A model generated the notes under the pieces. It searched no databases and was not told the DNA's origin. It worked only from the letters and a program-made list of their open reading frames with translations. A stretch of 64,000 bases of DNA, from NCBI RefSeq assembly GCF_001592435.1, contig NZ_CP014750.1:1550001-1614000 (forward strand), in the 5' to 3' direction. A program made the position numbers and the translations under genes. This DNA is from Thermococcus peptonophilus. GTDB taxonomy: Archaea; Methanobacteriota_B; Thermococci; Thermococcales; Thermococcaceae. This document shows, piece after piece, positions 16,487 through 24,787 of this stretch (positions are counted from its first letter, which is position 1; the number at the start of each line of letters is the position of its first letter).

Positions 16487-18283
16487 TTAAACCGCCTTCC
16501 AGAACGGGTCTTCTTTTGCCTTTACTTTCGCCGTCATCTTGAGGGCCTTTATGTCGGTCTCTTCAAGCTCGTCCTTGAGCTGCTTGGCGAGAATTATGAC
16601 GTCGTTCTTGCTGAGGTCGACGTAAAGGGTCTCCCCAGGGTGTATGTGCCTGCCGACTATCGCGCCCTCGATTGCTATTGCCACTGCATCGCCCTTCTTC
16701 GCCTCTTGGACGAAGTCGTTCTTGTTCTTTATCGACTTGATAACACCTACCCTCTCTCCGGTCTCCTTGATCAGAGTCACACCCGGCCTTATCCTGCCCT
16801 CGAGGACTTCGACGCCTACTATGGCCGGCTTGCTCCTCCTGAAGACGTAGCGCTCGTCCGGGTAGAGCCTTATCACGCCGGGGAAGGTGACGTTCTTGAG
16901 AAGCTCGCGCTTCCTCTTCTCCTCCTCTTCCTTAACCCAGGCCTCGTAGTCCTCTATGAGCTTGTATATGATGTTGCCGACGAAGATAGGAACGCCCTTT
17001 GCGTTCGCAACCTCTTCTGCATCTTCGTTGACCTTGACGTTGAAGCCGAGGACGACGCCGTACTTCGGCTCCTCTTCCCTAACGCTCAGGGCCTCCATGA
17101 CGTCGGTCTTGCTGATGTTGCCTACGTCTGCCTTCCTGATAGGGATTCCCTTCTCCTGGAGCTCCTTGCTGAGGGCCTCAAGGCTTCCAAGCGTGTCGGC
17201 TTTGACTATGACGCCGATCTTTCCAGTGTTTATGACGACGCTCTGAATCTGGCTGAGTATCTCCTGCTTTGCCTTCTCAATCTCCTCCTCGGAGCGTGCC
17301 GCTATGACCGGTGAACCTGCTAGGGCCTCTTCTAAACCGGGGGCGGCTATCTTGACACCCGCGGCGGCAGTTACTTCGTCAACTTGGTCGAAGCGGAACC
17401 TTGGGTCCCTGATTTCGTCGAGGGGCTTCGGCTTCAGGAGCGCGCGTATCTTGGTTACTATCGCCCTGTCCTTTCCACCAACGACTATCGTGTCGTCCTT
17501 TCTCAGAGTTCCGTCGTAGATGATGACGTCAATAGTTGTTCCAAGGCCGACCTCTTCCCTGATCTCAAGGATGGTACCGCGTGCGGGGCCTTCAACCTCT
17601 ATCTTCAGCTTCTCCTCAAGGTACTTCTGGGAGAGGCCGGCTATTAGTACTAGGAGCTCCGGAACGCCTATGCCGTACTTGGCGGAGATAGGAACTATCG
17701 CAAGCTCCCTGGTGAAGTCCTGGACGCGGTCGAAGCGGTTAGCGTTGAAGCCCATTTCGTAGAACTTGCCTATCAGCTCCCAGAGCTTGGTCTCCAGCTC
17801 CTGCATCGCCCTCTGATCCTGCTTCTTGATGTTGATGAGGAATGGCTCGTCCTCCTCGATTACCCAGCCCTTTATTCTGTCTATCTTGTTGGCGGCAACT
17901 ATGAAGGGCGTCCTATACCTCCTCAGGATTTCGATGCTCTCTATCGTCTGCGGCTGAAAGCCCTCGTTTATGTCCACAACGAGGACTGCTAAATCGGCGA
18001 GGCTTCCACCTCTCGCGCGCAGGCTTGTGAAAGCCTCGTGGCCGGGAGTGTCTATGAAGAGCAGTCCAGGGAGCTTTATCTCGCCCTTCCAGAGCTTGAT
18101 GAGCGGGCCGGCGAGCTGTTTGACAACATCAATTGGAACCTCGGTCGCACCTATGTGCTGGGTTATCCCGCCGGCTTCCTTTCCAGCCACGTTCGTATGC
18201 CTGATGCGGTCAAGTAGTGTCGTCTTACCGTGATCAACGTGGCCGAGAACCGCGATAATTGGCTGTCTAATTCTCTTCGTCAT
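16487..18283 (-). CDS. infB: Translation initiation factor aIF5B (IF2-like GTPase)
   Basis: The 598-residue GTPase promotes subunit joining and initiator tRNA positioning. The G domain shows GHVDHGKTTLLD (G1, residues ~14-25), DTPGHEAF (G3) and NKID (G4). Domain II, a Rossmann-like domain III and a C-terminal beta-barrel follow. The length is normal for an archaeal protein without intein: the P-loop, a known intein site in Pyrococcus homologs, is uninterrupted. The start follows AGGTGAG. A minus-strand TATA (ctttaaaag) lies near 18316-18323. Confidence 0.96.
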   Translation of the reverse strand: MTKRIRQPIIAVLGHVDHGKTTLLDRIRHTNVAGKEAGGITQHIGATEVPIDVVKQLAGPLIKLWKGEIKLPGLLFIDTPGHEAFTSLRARGGSLADLAVLVVDINEGFQPQTIESIEILRRYRTPFIVAANKIDRIKGWVIEEDEPFLINIKKQDQRAMQELETKLWELIGKFYEMGFNANRFDRVQDFTRELAIVPISAKYGIGVPELLVLIAGLSQKYLEEKLKIEVEGPARGTILEIREEVGLGTTIDVIIYDGTLRKDDTIVVGGKDRAIVTKIRALLKPKPLDEIRDPRFRFDQVDEVTAAAGVKIAAPGLEEALAGSPVIAARSEEEIEKAKQEILSQIQSVVINTGKIGVIVKADTLGSLEALSKELQEKGIPIRKADVGNISKTDVMEALSVREEEPKYGVVLGFNVKVNEDAEEVANAKGVPIFVGNIIYKLIEDYEAWVKEEEEKRKRELLKNVTFPGVIRLYPDERYVFRRSKPAIVGVEVLEGRIRPGVTLIKETGERVGVIKSIKNKNDFVQEAKKGDAVAIAIEGAIVGRHIHPGETLYVDLSKNDVIILAKQLKDELEETDIKALKMTAKVKAKEDPFWKAV

Positions 18284-18376
18284 TTTTCTCACCTGAGCTA
18301 AAATCCGGCGTGGGCTTTTAAAGGTTAGCCGGAGGAAGGATTAAAAATCCTGGTAGTAAGTCCGATCGGTGGTGAG

Positions 18377-19222
18377 ATGATTGAGTTTGCAGTTGGAACT
18401 TCACTCGGTATCCTTCTTGCTTTCATCGTGGGTAGACTGAGGGGAAGGGGTAGCGAGGTCATCACGGCTCTCTTTGGGATACCAGTCTTTACCTATGCAT
18501 TCTCAGTTCCGTTTAGGGAGTCTTGGCCTGATAATACCTACATCTGTGCTGGAACTTGTCTCAGTCTGCTTCAATGGGCCGGGATGGAGGTCTTTCTTTC
18601 ATCTCTCGTGGCAGTCGCATACTCCTATCTCAAGGCGAGGAAGAGCCTGAGCATTGACGAGTACATCAAGGTCTCGTACTTAGCTCTTGGAATATTTGCG
18701 GGGGCAGTCACGCTTTCATCTACACTGCTTCCTGCTTTGATAGTTCCTGGTATTCTTGCCTACACGCTCTTTACTTGGCCTAGGAAAGGAAGTTCTATAA
18801 AGTTCCTTAAGGTTGAGAGGGCAGGCTTCCTTGAAGGAGTTGAGGTTTACACCGATGAGAAGAGCATTATGGCCTTTAAGGATGGTAGAATGCTCTTCAT
18901 TGGTGGCGCAGTCCTCAAAGAATTTCCCCGCTCTAGGGAGTTTGCAGAATGCATTTTGAAGGCCCCAAATCCAAGCTCAGCAATGAAGCTTGCGATTTTA
19001 ATCGTTGGATTCCTCCCGGCAACGCTTCTCTTCATCGTTCCGAGGGGAGTCCTTGCAATAGCAGTCTACGGTATCGTCATCTTAATGACCACCATGCTCC
19101 TCGGAAAGGTTGCAGTTAGCGGGGCGAATAAAAGGCTTCCCGAGGAATGTCGCGAGGTTCTGAAGGAGTATTCGGACTTTATAAGGGAAAAGAAGGGGAA
19201 GCTCGACATTGTAATAGACTAA
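18377..19222 (+). CDS. Hypothetical polytopic membrane protein
   Basis: The 281-residue protein has about six hydrophobic segments (residues ~2-20, ~30-45, ~65-80, ~95-130 and a pair at ~195-235), with a soluble loop of ~65 residues in between and a charged C-terminus. No family is recognised. It lies on the opposite strand between ndk and infB, which are often adjacent in Archaea, so it may be an insertion in this lineage. The start follows GGTGGTGAG, and ggattaaaaatcc at 18338-18350 is a plausible promoter. Confidence 0.7.
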   Translation: MIEFAVGTSLGILLAFIVGRLRGRGSEVITALFGIPVFTYAFSVPFRESWPDNTYICAGTCLSLLQWAGMEVFLSSLVAVAYSYLKARKSLSIDEYIKVSYLALGIFAGAVTLSSTLLPALIVPGILAYTLFTWPRKGSSIKFLKVERAGFLEGVEVYTDEKSIMAFKDGRMLFIGGAVLKEFPRSREFAECILKAPNPSSAMKLAILIVGFLPATLLFIVPRGVLAIAVYGIVILMTTMLLGKVAVSGANKRLPEECREVLKEYSDFIREKKGKLDIVID

Positions 19223-19223
19223 A

Positions 19224-19748
19224 TCAGCGCTCCAGGCAGTCCATGCTGTCCAGATATTCCTTCTTTGCCCTTGCGTGGGTGTGATAGAACCAGTCGGCAG
19301 CCTTGCAGTACTCAAATAGCTCCTCCGGTTTGAAATATAGACTTATTTCCCTCTCCGCACTCTCCGGACTGTCGGAGGCGTGGATAACGTTGTAGATTGC
19401 ATCGCCAACGTCGAGGCCGTAATCGCCTCTTATGCTCCCCGGTTCGGCGTCCTTCGGGTCGGTAGCCCCGGCCATTTTCCTGACGACGCTTATGGCGTAT
19501 CTTCCCTCAACGACCATAACAACACTTGGAGCCTTTGTTATGTAGTCGATGAGCGGCTCGAAGAAGGGCTTGCCCTTGTGTTCCGCGTAGTGCTTCTCGG
19601 CGAGCTCCCTGTCAATCCATATCATCTTCATTCCAACGATCTTGAGGCCGCGCTTCTCAAAACGGCTAATGATTTCTCCTATAAGACCCCTAACAACGGC
19701 GTCGGGCTTCAGAATAACGAGGGTTCTTTCAATCTGTTTGTCTGCCAT
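19224..19748 (-). CDS. ndk: Nucleoside diphosphate kinase
   Basis: Ndk (174 residues) equilibrates NTP pools through a phosphohistidine. Visible motifs are [19 protein letters not shown] at the N-terminus and the active-site His in [16 protein letters not shown]. The protein is about 20 residues longer than typical bacterial Ndk because of a C-terminal extension ([20 protein letters not shown]). It is the fourth gene of the L7Ae-S28e-L24e-ndk cluster. Confidence 0.96.
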   Translation of the reverse strand: MADKQIERTLVILKPDAVVRGLIGEIISRFEKRGLKIVGMKMIWIDRELAEKHYAEHKGKPFFEPLIDYITKAPSVVMVVEGRYAISVVRKMAGATDPKDAEPGSIRGDYGLDVGDAIYNVIHASDSPESAEREISLYFKPEELFEYCKAADWFYHTHARAKKEYLDSMDCLER

Positions 19749-19846
19749 CGGCAACACCGGGGTTAATTGGCTAGGTGGTTAATAGGTTTTTTGGAAGTTC
19801 AAGAACCAGTACAATGAAACCATAAACGGGAAGGAAAAGAAGGAAA

Positions 19847-20050
19847 TCACTTCCTCTTGGCCCTCTGGAGTCTGGCCTCCTGGAAGGCCTTCGTCCACTT
19901 GAGCTTCCTCGGGTTCCTGCCCATGAAGTAGTACTTCTCGCACTTGCTTGAGCAGAAGAACAGGACTCTGCCGTCGTTCCTGACGAACATCTTGCCAGTT
20001 CCCGGCTCGAACTCCCTTCCGCAGTAGGAGCAGACGTTCCAGCGGGCCAT
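19847..20050 (-). CDS. rpl24e: 50S ribosomal protein L24e (eL24)
   Basis: The 67-residue protein is the zinc-binding eL24, with CSYCG near residue 6 and CSSKC near residue 33. ATG 20050 gives the canonical start [11 protein letters not shown] and a spaced GGAGG; ATG 20056 is two codons upstream and also possible. It directly follows rps28e. Confidence 0.95.
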
Positions 20051-20052
20051 CT

Positions 20053-20265
20053 TCATCTCCTCCTCCTGATCTCTCTGGCCTCACGCTCGGTTTCTCTGAG
20101 TATGACTATGTCACCAACGCGGACCGGCCCCTTAACGTTCCTTCTTATGACCCTACCCTTGTCGCGGCCTTCGAGGATTCTAACCTTGACCTGGGTAACG
20201 CCACCGGTGACGCCGGTCCTGCCGACGATTTCAATAACCTCAGCAGGGTATCCTTCGTCGCTCAT
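20053..20265 (-). CDS. rps28e: 30S ribosomal protein S28e (eS28)
   Basis: The 70-residue OB-fold protein matches S28e in length and in the core [20 protein letters not shown] and the basic tail [11 protein letters not shown]. The start follows GGTGTGAGGT. It lies 79 bases after rpl7ae and 2 bases before rpl24e. Confidence 0.95.
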
Positions 20266-20344
20266 ACCTCACACCCCTAAATCTAAAACTCCCTCGCAGA
20301 GATGACCTTAAACCTTTCGTGAATGTTAAGGAAGGAAAAGGAGC

Positions 20345-20716
20345 TCACTTCATGAGCTCCTTGACCTTCATAGCGATGTCCTCAACGAGCTCGCGGGCCT
20401 TACCCGGCTCAATGATGGCAACGCTTGCAGCGGCGACCTCAAGGCCAGCGGCCGCTCCAAGCTCCTTCTTGCTCGGGACGTAAACGTACGGGATCTCCTT
20501 CTCCTCGCAGAGCGGCGGGAGGTGGGCAACGATCTCCTCAGGGTCAACGTCCTCGGCTATGACAACGAGCTTGGCCTGGCCCCTCTCAACGGCCTTGGTG
20601 GTCTCGTTGGTGCCTTTCCTTATCCTTCCGGTGTCCCTTGCAATCTCAACGGCCTCAAGGGCCTTCTCAGCAAGCTCCTGTGGAACCTCAAACTTCACGT
20701 AGCTCGGCTTCGCCAT
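20345..20716 (-). CDS. rpl7ae: Ribosomal protein L7Ae (eL8), kink-turn binder
   Basis: The 123-residue protein has the kink-turn RNA-binding segment [14 protein letters not shown] near residues 32-45. Besides the ribosome and RNase P, it is the core protein of archaeal C/D and H/ACA guide RNPs, which is relevant to the five guide RNAs proposed here. The start follows GGAGGG at 6 bases. A minus-strand TATA-like box (acccttttaagcgg) is at about 20770-20783. Confidence 0.96.
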   Translation of the reverse strand: MAKPSYVKFEVPQELAEKALEAVEIARDTGRIRKGTNETTKAVERGQAKLVVIAEDVDPEEIVAHLPPLCEEKEIPYVYVPSKKELGAAAGLEVAAASVAIIEPGKARELVEDIAMKVKELMK

Positions 20717-20790
20717 CCTCATCCCTCCGAAACCTCATCGTTCATCTGGTTTGCACCACCGAGTCTGGCTGACCGCTTAAAAGGGTTTCG

Positions 20791-21975
20791 CTATTCGGCG
20801 GGCCAGAAGACGAACTCACAATGATCCGCACCCATGGCCTCACACTTGGTTTCTTTGCCCTCCCACTTCTTCCCCGTGAATTCCGTCAGAAACTGGGCTA
20901 TTGAGCCTGCGTAGTGGACGTGATAGGGCAGGGGTGAACCCTTACCTCCTGGAAAGAGCTTTTTACCAGTTATCACTATGAGGTCTTCTCTGACCTCAAT
21001 TATCTCGATTGTACCACCCCCACTGGAGCGAGTGAGAAGTGCTATCTCCTTGAGTGCAGACCTCAGGTTGTCGGTACGCCTTTTTGCGTCTTTTCCGATT
21101 CCTATAAACTGCTTCTTGCCCCAGAGGTACAGGAACTCCTTGCCCTTTTCCGGCCCTAGGAACTCGTAGGCGGTCTCTATCGTGGCCCTTTCGCTTTCTT
21201 CGGTGATTATCTCCACTCTTTCCCAGTCAAGCCACAGAGTCCCGTCCGGTTCTGCCCTAAGCCTCTTTTTAATGCCTTCTACGGTTGTGTATTCTTCAAG
21301 AACGAGCTTTATTCCCTCCGAAGTTCTTACGTATGGGAAAACGGGCTTTGCTATCTTTAGCGGCTGGATGGAGCGTGTTATGATGATTTTTCCGCGGGAC
21401 ACCTCAAGGACGTAGTCAAAGGGTATTAAAGCAGCAGCCAGGTCGACTTTCTCGAACACATCCCCGCAGAGAGCGGCCATGGCAGTTACTCCGAGGGATT
21501 TCACTGAGTTCATTAAACGTACTAGAGTTTTTATGTAACCCTTCGGATTCGGCTGAAGGGTGTACTGGGCTGTTAAGTCGTCTATGACAAGGACGTCGAA
21601 TTCTCCTCTTGAGAGGCTGTTCCTAATTACGGCCGTTGTGATTCCTATGTCAAGCGGGTTAGAAAGTATGTTTTCTCCCTGCTTCTGGCCAGGAGCGTAG
21701 AGGTTGGTGTACCCGTCAAGGATTACCAGAGAACCGTCCTCGATGAAAGGGGCATAGTTGATCCCGTTGTGTTCTGTCTCTTTGAGCAGGGTGTTCGGAG
21801 CATGACGGAACGTCACGAGAAGCACTTTCTTCCCGTCTTTAAGAGCGTTCAGAGTGACCTGATGCATGAGAATTACGTTGTCGTATTCGAGTGAGCCAAC
21901 GAAGGCAACGGCGGAGCTCTCCATTATGCCGCCGTTAAGGGCATCGTCAACTTGCTTTATTTTAGTCTTTGGCAT
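20791..21975 (-). CDS. RecA/KaiC-like protein with degenerate P-loop and C-terminal V4R domain
   Basis: The 394-residue protein begins with a RecA-superfamily-like region (~1-230). After the AVAFVG strand the usual P-loop is replaced by SLEYDNVIL, with no GxxxxGK[ST], while the Walker B-like strand FDVLVIDDLTAQ remains. The last ~150 residues are a V4R (4-vinyl reductase) domain with its typical end KETKCEAMGADHCEFVFWP, whose two cysteines are conserved in the family and may bind a metal. V4R domains are predicted small-molecule sensors. The gene has no operon partner. ATP hydrolysis looks unlikely. Confidence 0.8.
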   Translation of the reverse strand: MPKTKIKQVDDALNGGIMESSAVAFVGSLEYDNVILMHQVTLNALKDGKKVLLVTFRHAPNTLLKETEHNGINYAPFIEDGSLVILDGYTNLYAPGQKQGENILSNPLDIGITTAVIRNSLSRGEFDVLVIDDLTAQYTLQPNPKGYIKTLVRLMNSVKSLGVTAMAALCGDVFEKVDLAAALIPFDYVLEVSRGKIIITRSIQPLKIAKPVFPYVRTSEGIKLVLEEYTTVEGIKKRLRAEPDGTLWLDWERVEIITEESERATIETAYEFLGPEKGKEFLYLWGKKQFIGIGKDAKRRTDNLRSALKEIALLTRSSGGGTIEIIEVREDLIVITGKKLFPGGKGSPLPYHVHYAGSIAQFLTEFTGKKWEGKETKCEAMGADHCEFVFWPAE

Positions 21976-22085
21976 TTTTCTCACCCTTGGGGAGTTTATT
22001 TGTGAAGTTTATAATCTTTTGGTTAACGTCTGGGAAGATCTTGAGCAAGATAGGATTTGGTAAAAAAATTCCCAAAATGCCGCGC

Positions 22086-22134
22086 TCAGGAGCGGCCAAG
22101 CTCATCATCCACTCAGCTCAGGACTCCTCATCAT
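22086..22134 (-). ncRNA. C/D box guide sRNA (overlaps the 3' end of the zinc-finger gene)
   Basis: Read on the minus strand: box C ATGATGA (22134-22128), 11-nt guide ggagtcctgag, box D' CTGA (22116-22113), 4-nt spacer, box C' ATGATGA (22108-22102), 12-nt guide gcttggccgctc, box D CTGA (22089-22086). This is the canonical archaeal layout. Predicted targets are CUCAGGACUCC and GAGCGGCCAAGC, 2'-O-methylated at the fifth base of each by the D+5 rule. Box C and the first guide lie inside the last codons of the gene ending at 22118. A terminal stem is weak. Confidence 0.85.
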
Positions 22135-22729
22135 AGCCCCGATATATTTCGAGGCTTCTTCTGGCTCTCGCTTTTGGAATCTGGTGTCCCATTATGGCCA
22201 CAATCTCATCGGCTTTTGCCTTTCCGTGGTGGAGCATCTTCCTCTCGGTCTTTATCTTCTCCACCCTGAAAGTGTAGCCTCCAACTTCGATGACTTCTCC
22301 AACAACGAACTCCTCGCTCCTCGGCACCTTCACCTTAAAGGCCTGGGTGATGCCCTTTGGAAGATAGATGGAGACCTTTATGACCTTTGGGTAAGTTAAG
22401 CTCTCGCCCCAGAGGGTCTTGATTTCTTCCACCTTAGCCTTATTGACTCTTTTATCCCCGTCTAATTCTATCCCGGTTATCCTGACTTCATCGTTCTCCG
22501 TCTCTACGATGTCGCCGACCTTTATTTCTTCTCCCTCTGGAAGCTCGGCCTCGCTCTTGAAGCTCCTCTCGTGCTTGCTGACGATGAGTGGAACCTTCCT
22601 GAACTTCGGAAGAGTAACGTGCCAGACGTTGCCGCAGTCGTTACAGCGAAGGGTAAGATCTCTCCCCCTCTCCTTGATAACCTCAACGTTCTCGCTACCG
22701 CATTCGGGACATACAAACAGCTCTTCCAT
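22118..22729 (-). CDS. HVO_0476-family zinc-finger protein
   Basis: The 203-residue protein starts with a zinc ribbon (CPECGS ... CNDCGNVWHV) followed by two small beta-rich modules (VGDIVETENDEVRITGIE and VGEVIEVGGYTFRVEKI). It matches the archaeal HVO_0476 family of unknown function, probably nucleic-acid binding. ATG 22729 follows GGTGAG. A C/D box sRNA overlaps its 3' end. Confidence 0.82.
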   Translation of the reverse strand: MEELFVCPECGSENVEVIKERGRDLTLRCNDCGNVWHVTLPKFRKVPLIVSKHERSFKSEAELPEGEEIKVGDIVETENDEVRITGIELDGDKRVNKAKVEEIKTLWGESLTYPKVIKVSIYLPKGITQAFKVKVPRSEEFVVGEVIEVGGYTFRVEKIKTERKMLHHGKAKADEIVAIMGHQIPKARARRSLEIYRGYDEES

Positions 22730-22774
22730 TTCTCTCACCGGAAGGGAAGAAGGGGAAATGGTTTATAAACCTGC

Positions 22775-24670
22775 CTAAAGCTGGCTCCCCTCCTCGGGGT
22801 TCTTGATCTTTAACAGCGGGCAGACGTCCATGCACTCGCGACAGTGGACGCACGCGTCCCAGTCAACGATTATCTTCTTGCTCCTCTCGTCTATGCTCAG
22901 CGCGTTCTCTGGGCATTTACCGACGCAGACGCCACAGCCGACGCACTCGTAGGCTCTCTTGACGAGGTAGTAGGCGCTCCAGGCCTCTTCTTCATTCGGA
23001 GCTCTGGCCCTTCTCGTTCCGGTTAGGAACTCAACCTGCCCCGCCTTGATAACGTCGCCCTCAACTTCTACCTCCCCGAGGATTGGGGTCACCTCAAGGA
23101 GCCTCTTCTTGTTGAGGACGGTGTTGAAGGTCAGCTCGTAGCCATCGTCGGTCTCTTGAATCTGGACTTTCACAGGCTCCCACGAGCGCTCCTCCGGAAT
23201 ATTAACACCCAGCTTCCGCGCTATTGACTTCTCGCCCTTGCTGAGCCTCTTCCAGCGCCAGAAGCCGTAGGTCACCCACTCCTCTGGCAGGTCAAAGCGC
23301 TTCCTCCAGTACTCCAGCGCGTTTCTCCACTTCTTCCAGAGTTCGGGCTTCTCCCTCTTCAGCCTCTCGAACTCAGCTAATGAAGCGCTCGGACAGAGGA
23401 AGCAGCCTATTCTGTCGAAACCGCGGGCGTAGAGCGGGTTGTACTTCAGCTTCCTGCTGAATATGTAGAGCCAGACCTCTATGGCCCTCCAGTGGAAGAT
23501 CGGCGAGGCTCCAATCTCATTTGGCACCCACTCGTTTCTCCACACGCGCGGCTGTTTGAAGCGCTTTATGCTCTCGTACTTCCTCTGGCCAACGAACATG
23601 AGAACGCCCTTTGGATAGTTCTCTTTTATCGCCATCGTGATCGGTCCGAGCTTCGTAACTTTACAGCACCAGCGGTAGTCCCTCCCCGGCGGCGAGAAGA
23701 CGTATAGAGCCCTCCAGAAGGCGTCGCCGGCGTCGGCCACTATGAAGCTAACCCCCTTAGGCTCAAGCTCCTTTCTCAGCTCTTCAACGTATTGAACTGT
23801 CTCAGGGAACTCGATGCCCGTGTTGTTGAAGAAGACCGTGAAGTCGGTCCCAAACTCTTCCAGCGCCAGACCAAGGACCACTAAACTGTCCTTTCCGCCC
23901 GAGAACGCGACTGCCTTTGGGAGATCGGAGTATTTGTTGGCAACCCTCCTCATGAACTCCCTGCTCTTTACGACCTTCTCTTCGAGCGCTATGCTGTTCG
24001 CCCGCAGAACATCCTCCATGGTGGCCTTCTTGCCCTCGCGGTAGTTGATTGTCTTCTGCCTCTTCGGCTTTACGCCGCTTCCCCTCTCGCCTCTCATCAG
24101 AGCATCATAGTCCTTTTTTGCTATTCCGGTGGCAAAAACTTCTCCATCTTCGGTAACGAGTACGACCTCATCTCCAACCCTTATGCTCGGATCAGCCTCG
24201 ACCACACCGACAGCCATCAGGTTCGCACCCTTCTTTATAGGCTCTACAGCTCCCTTATCAACGACTACCCACTTCTTCATCTTCTTTCCGAAGCGCTTCC
24301 AGAGGGCGATGGCTCCCTCTACCTTCAGCCCCGCGTGCCACTTCAGCTCGAGCGGGTCGAACTTCACATAACCAAAAACGTAGCCGTCGAGGATTATCTC
24401 ATAGGCATCATCCTCGCTCGGAAGCTTGTTGAGGAGGACGATCTTCCCTTCAAGGATTTCGCCGATGTCAACGCCGTAGTGCTCCATGAACACTGAGCGG
24501 ATGAACTCAATGTCTTTCTCAAAGGCGAAGCGCAGATCTCCCGGCGGAGTGATGTTTAGCCTGAAGACTCCTTCCTTTCCGTGGATAGCGCAGGAATCGC
24601 CAATGAGCGGGACGTTGCACTTCTCGCACCAGTTTATGTAAGCCTTTCCGAGGAAGACGGGTCTCCCCAT
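22775..24670 (-). CDS. PAPS-reductase-family protein fused to PUA-like and 2[4Fe-4S] ferredoxin domains
   Basis: The 631-residue protein has an N-terminal Cys/His element (WCEKCNVPLIGDSCAIHG), a PUA-like domain (~130-190), an adenylyl-binding PP-loop core with AVAFSGGKDSLVVL near residue 260, a cysteine-rich PAPS-reductase region (YRWCCKVTK, RIGCFLCPSA), and a C-terminal double ferredoxin (CVGCGVCVGKCPENAL and CVHCRECMDVCP). The family resembles phosphoadenosine phosphosulfate reductases. The PUA and ferredoxin parts suggest a redox or thiolation reaction on RNA or a small substrate instead of simple sulfate assimilation; that is inference. Confidence 0.85.
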   Translation of the reverse strand: MGRPVFLGKAYINWCEKCNVPLIGDSCAIHGKEGVFRLNITPPGDLRFAFEKDIEFIRSVFMEHYGVDIGEILEGKIVLLNKLPSEDDAYEIILDGYVFGYVKFDPLELKWHAGLKVEGAIALWKRFGKKMKKWVVVDKGAVEPIKKGANLMAVGVVEADPSIRVGDEVVLVTEDGEVFATGIAKKDYDALMRGERGSGVKPKRQKTINYREGKKATMEDVLRANSIALEEKVVKSREFMRRVANKYSDLPKAVAFSGGKDSLVVLGLALEEFGTDFTVFFNNTGIEFPETVQYVEELRKELEPKGVSFIVADAGDAFWRALYVFSPPGRDYRWCCKVTKLGPITMAIKENYPKGVLMFVGQRKYESIKRFKQPRVWRNEWVPNEIGASPIFHWRAIEVWLYIFSRKLKYNPLYARGFDRIGCFLCPSASLAEFERLKREKPELWKKWRNALEYWRKRFDLPEEWVTYGFWRWKRLSKGEKSIARKLGVNIPEERSWEPVKVQIQETDDGYELTFNTVLNKKRLLEVTPILGEVEVEGDVIKAGQVEFLTGTRRARAPNEEEAWSAYYLVKRAYECVGCGVCVGKCPENALSIDERSKKIIVDWDACVHCRECMDVCPLLKIKNPEEGSQL

Positions 24671-24732
24671 TTTCTCACCTGCTCACAAATACGTCCAGGG
24701 TTTAAAAAGTAGACCCTCACAAACCTGGGAAA

Positions 24733-24742
24733 GGCTTATAAG
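24733..24742 (+). promoter_or_regulatory. Promoter (TATA box) of the stomatin operon
   Basis: The sequence ggcttataag predicts a transcript start near 24765, before AGGAGGA at 24774-24780. A divergent TATA-like box (tttttaaacc on the minus strand, about 24691-24701) serves the PAPS-reductase-family gene. Confidence 0.5.
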
Positions 24743-24787
24743 GAGTTCAACAAAAAGAGATTTGAAAAATTCTAGGAGGAAGTGGTA

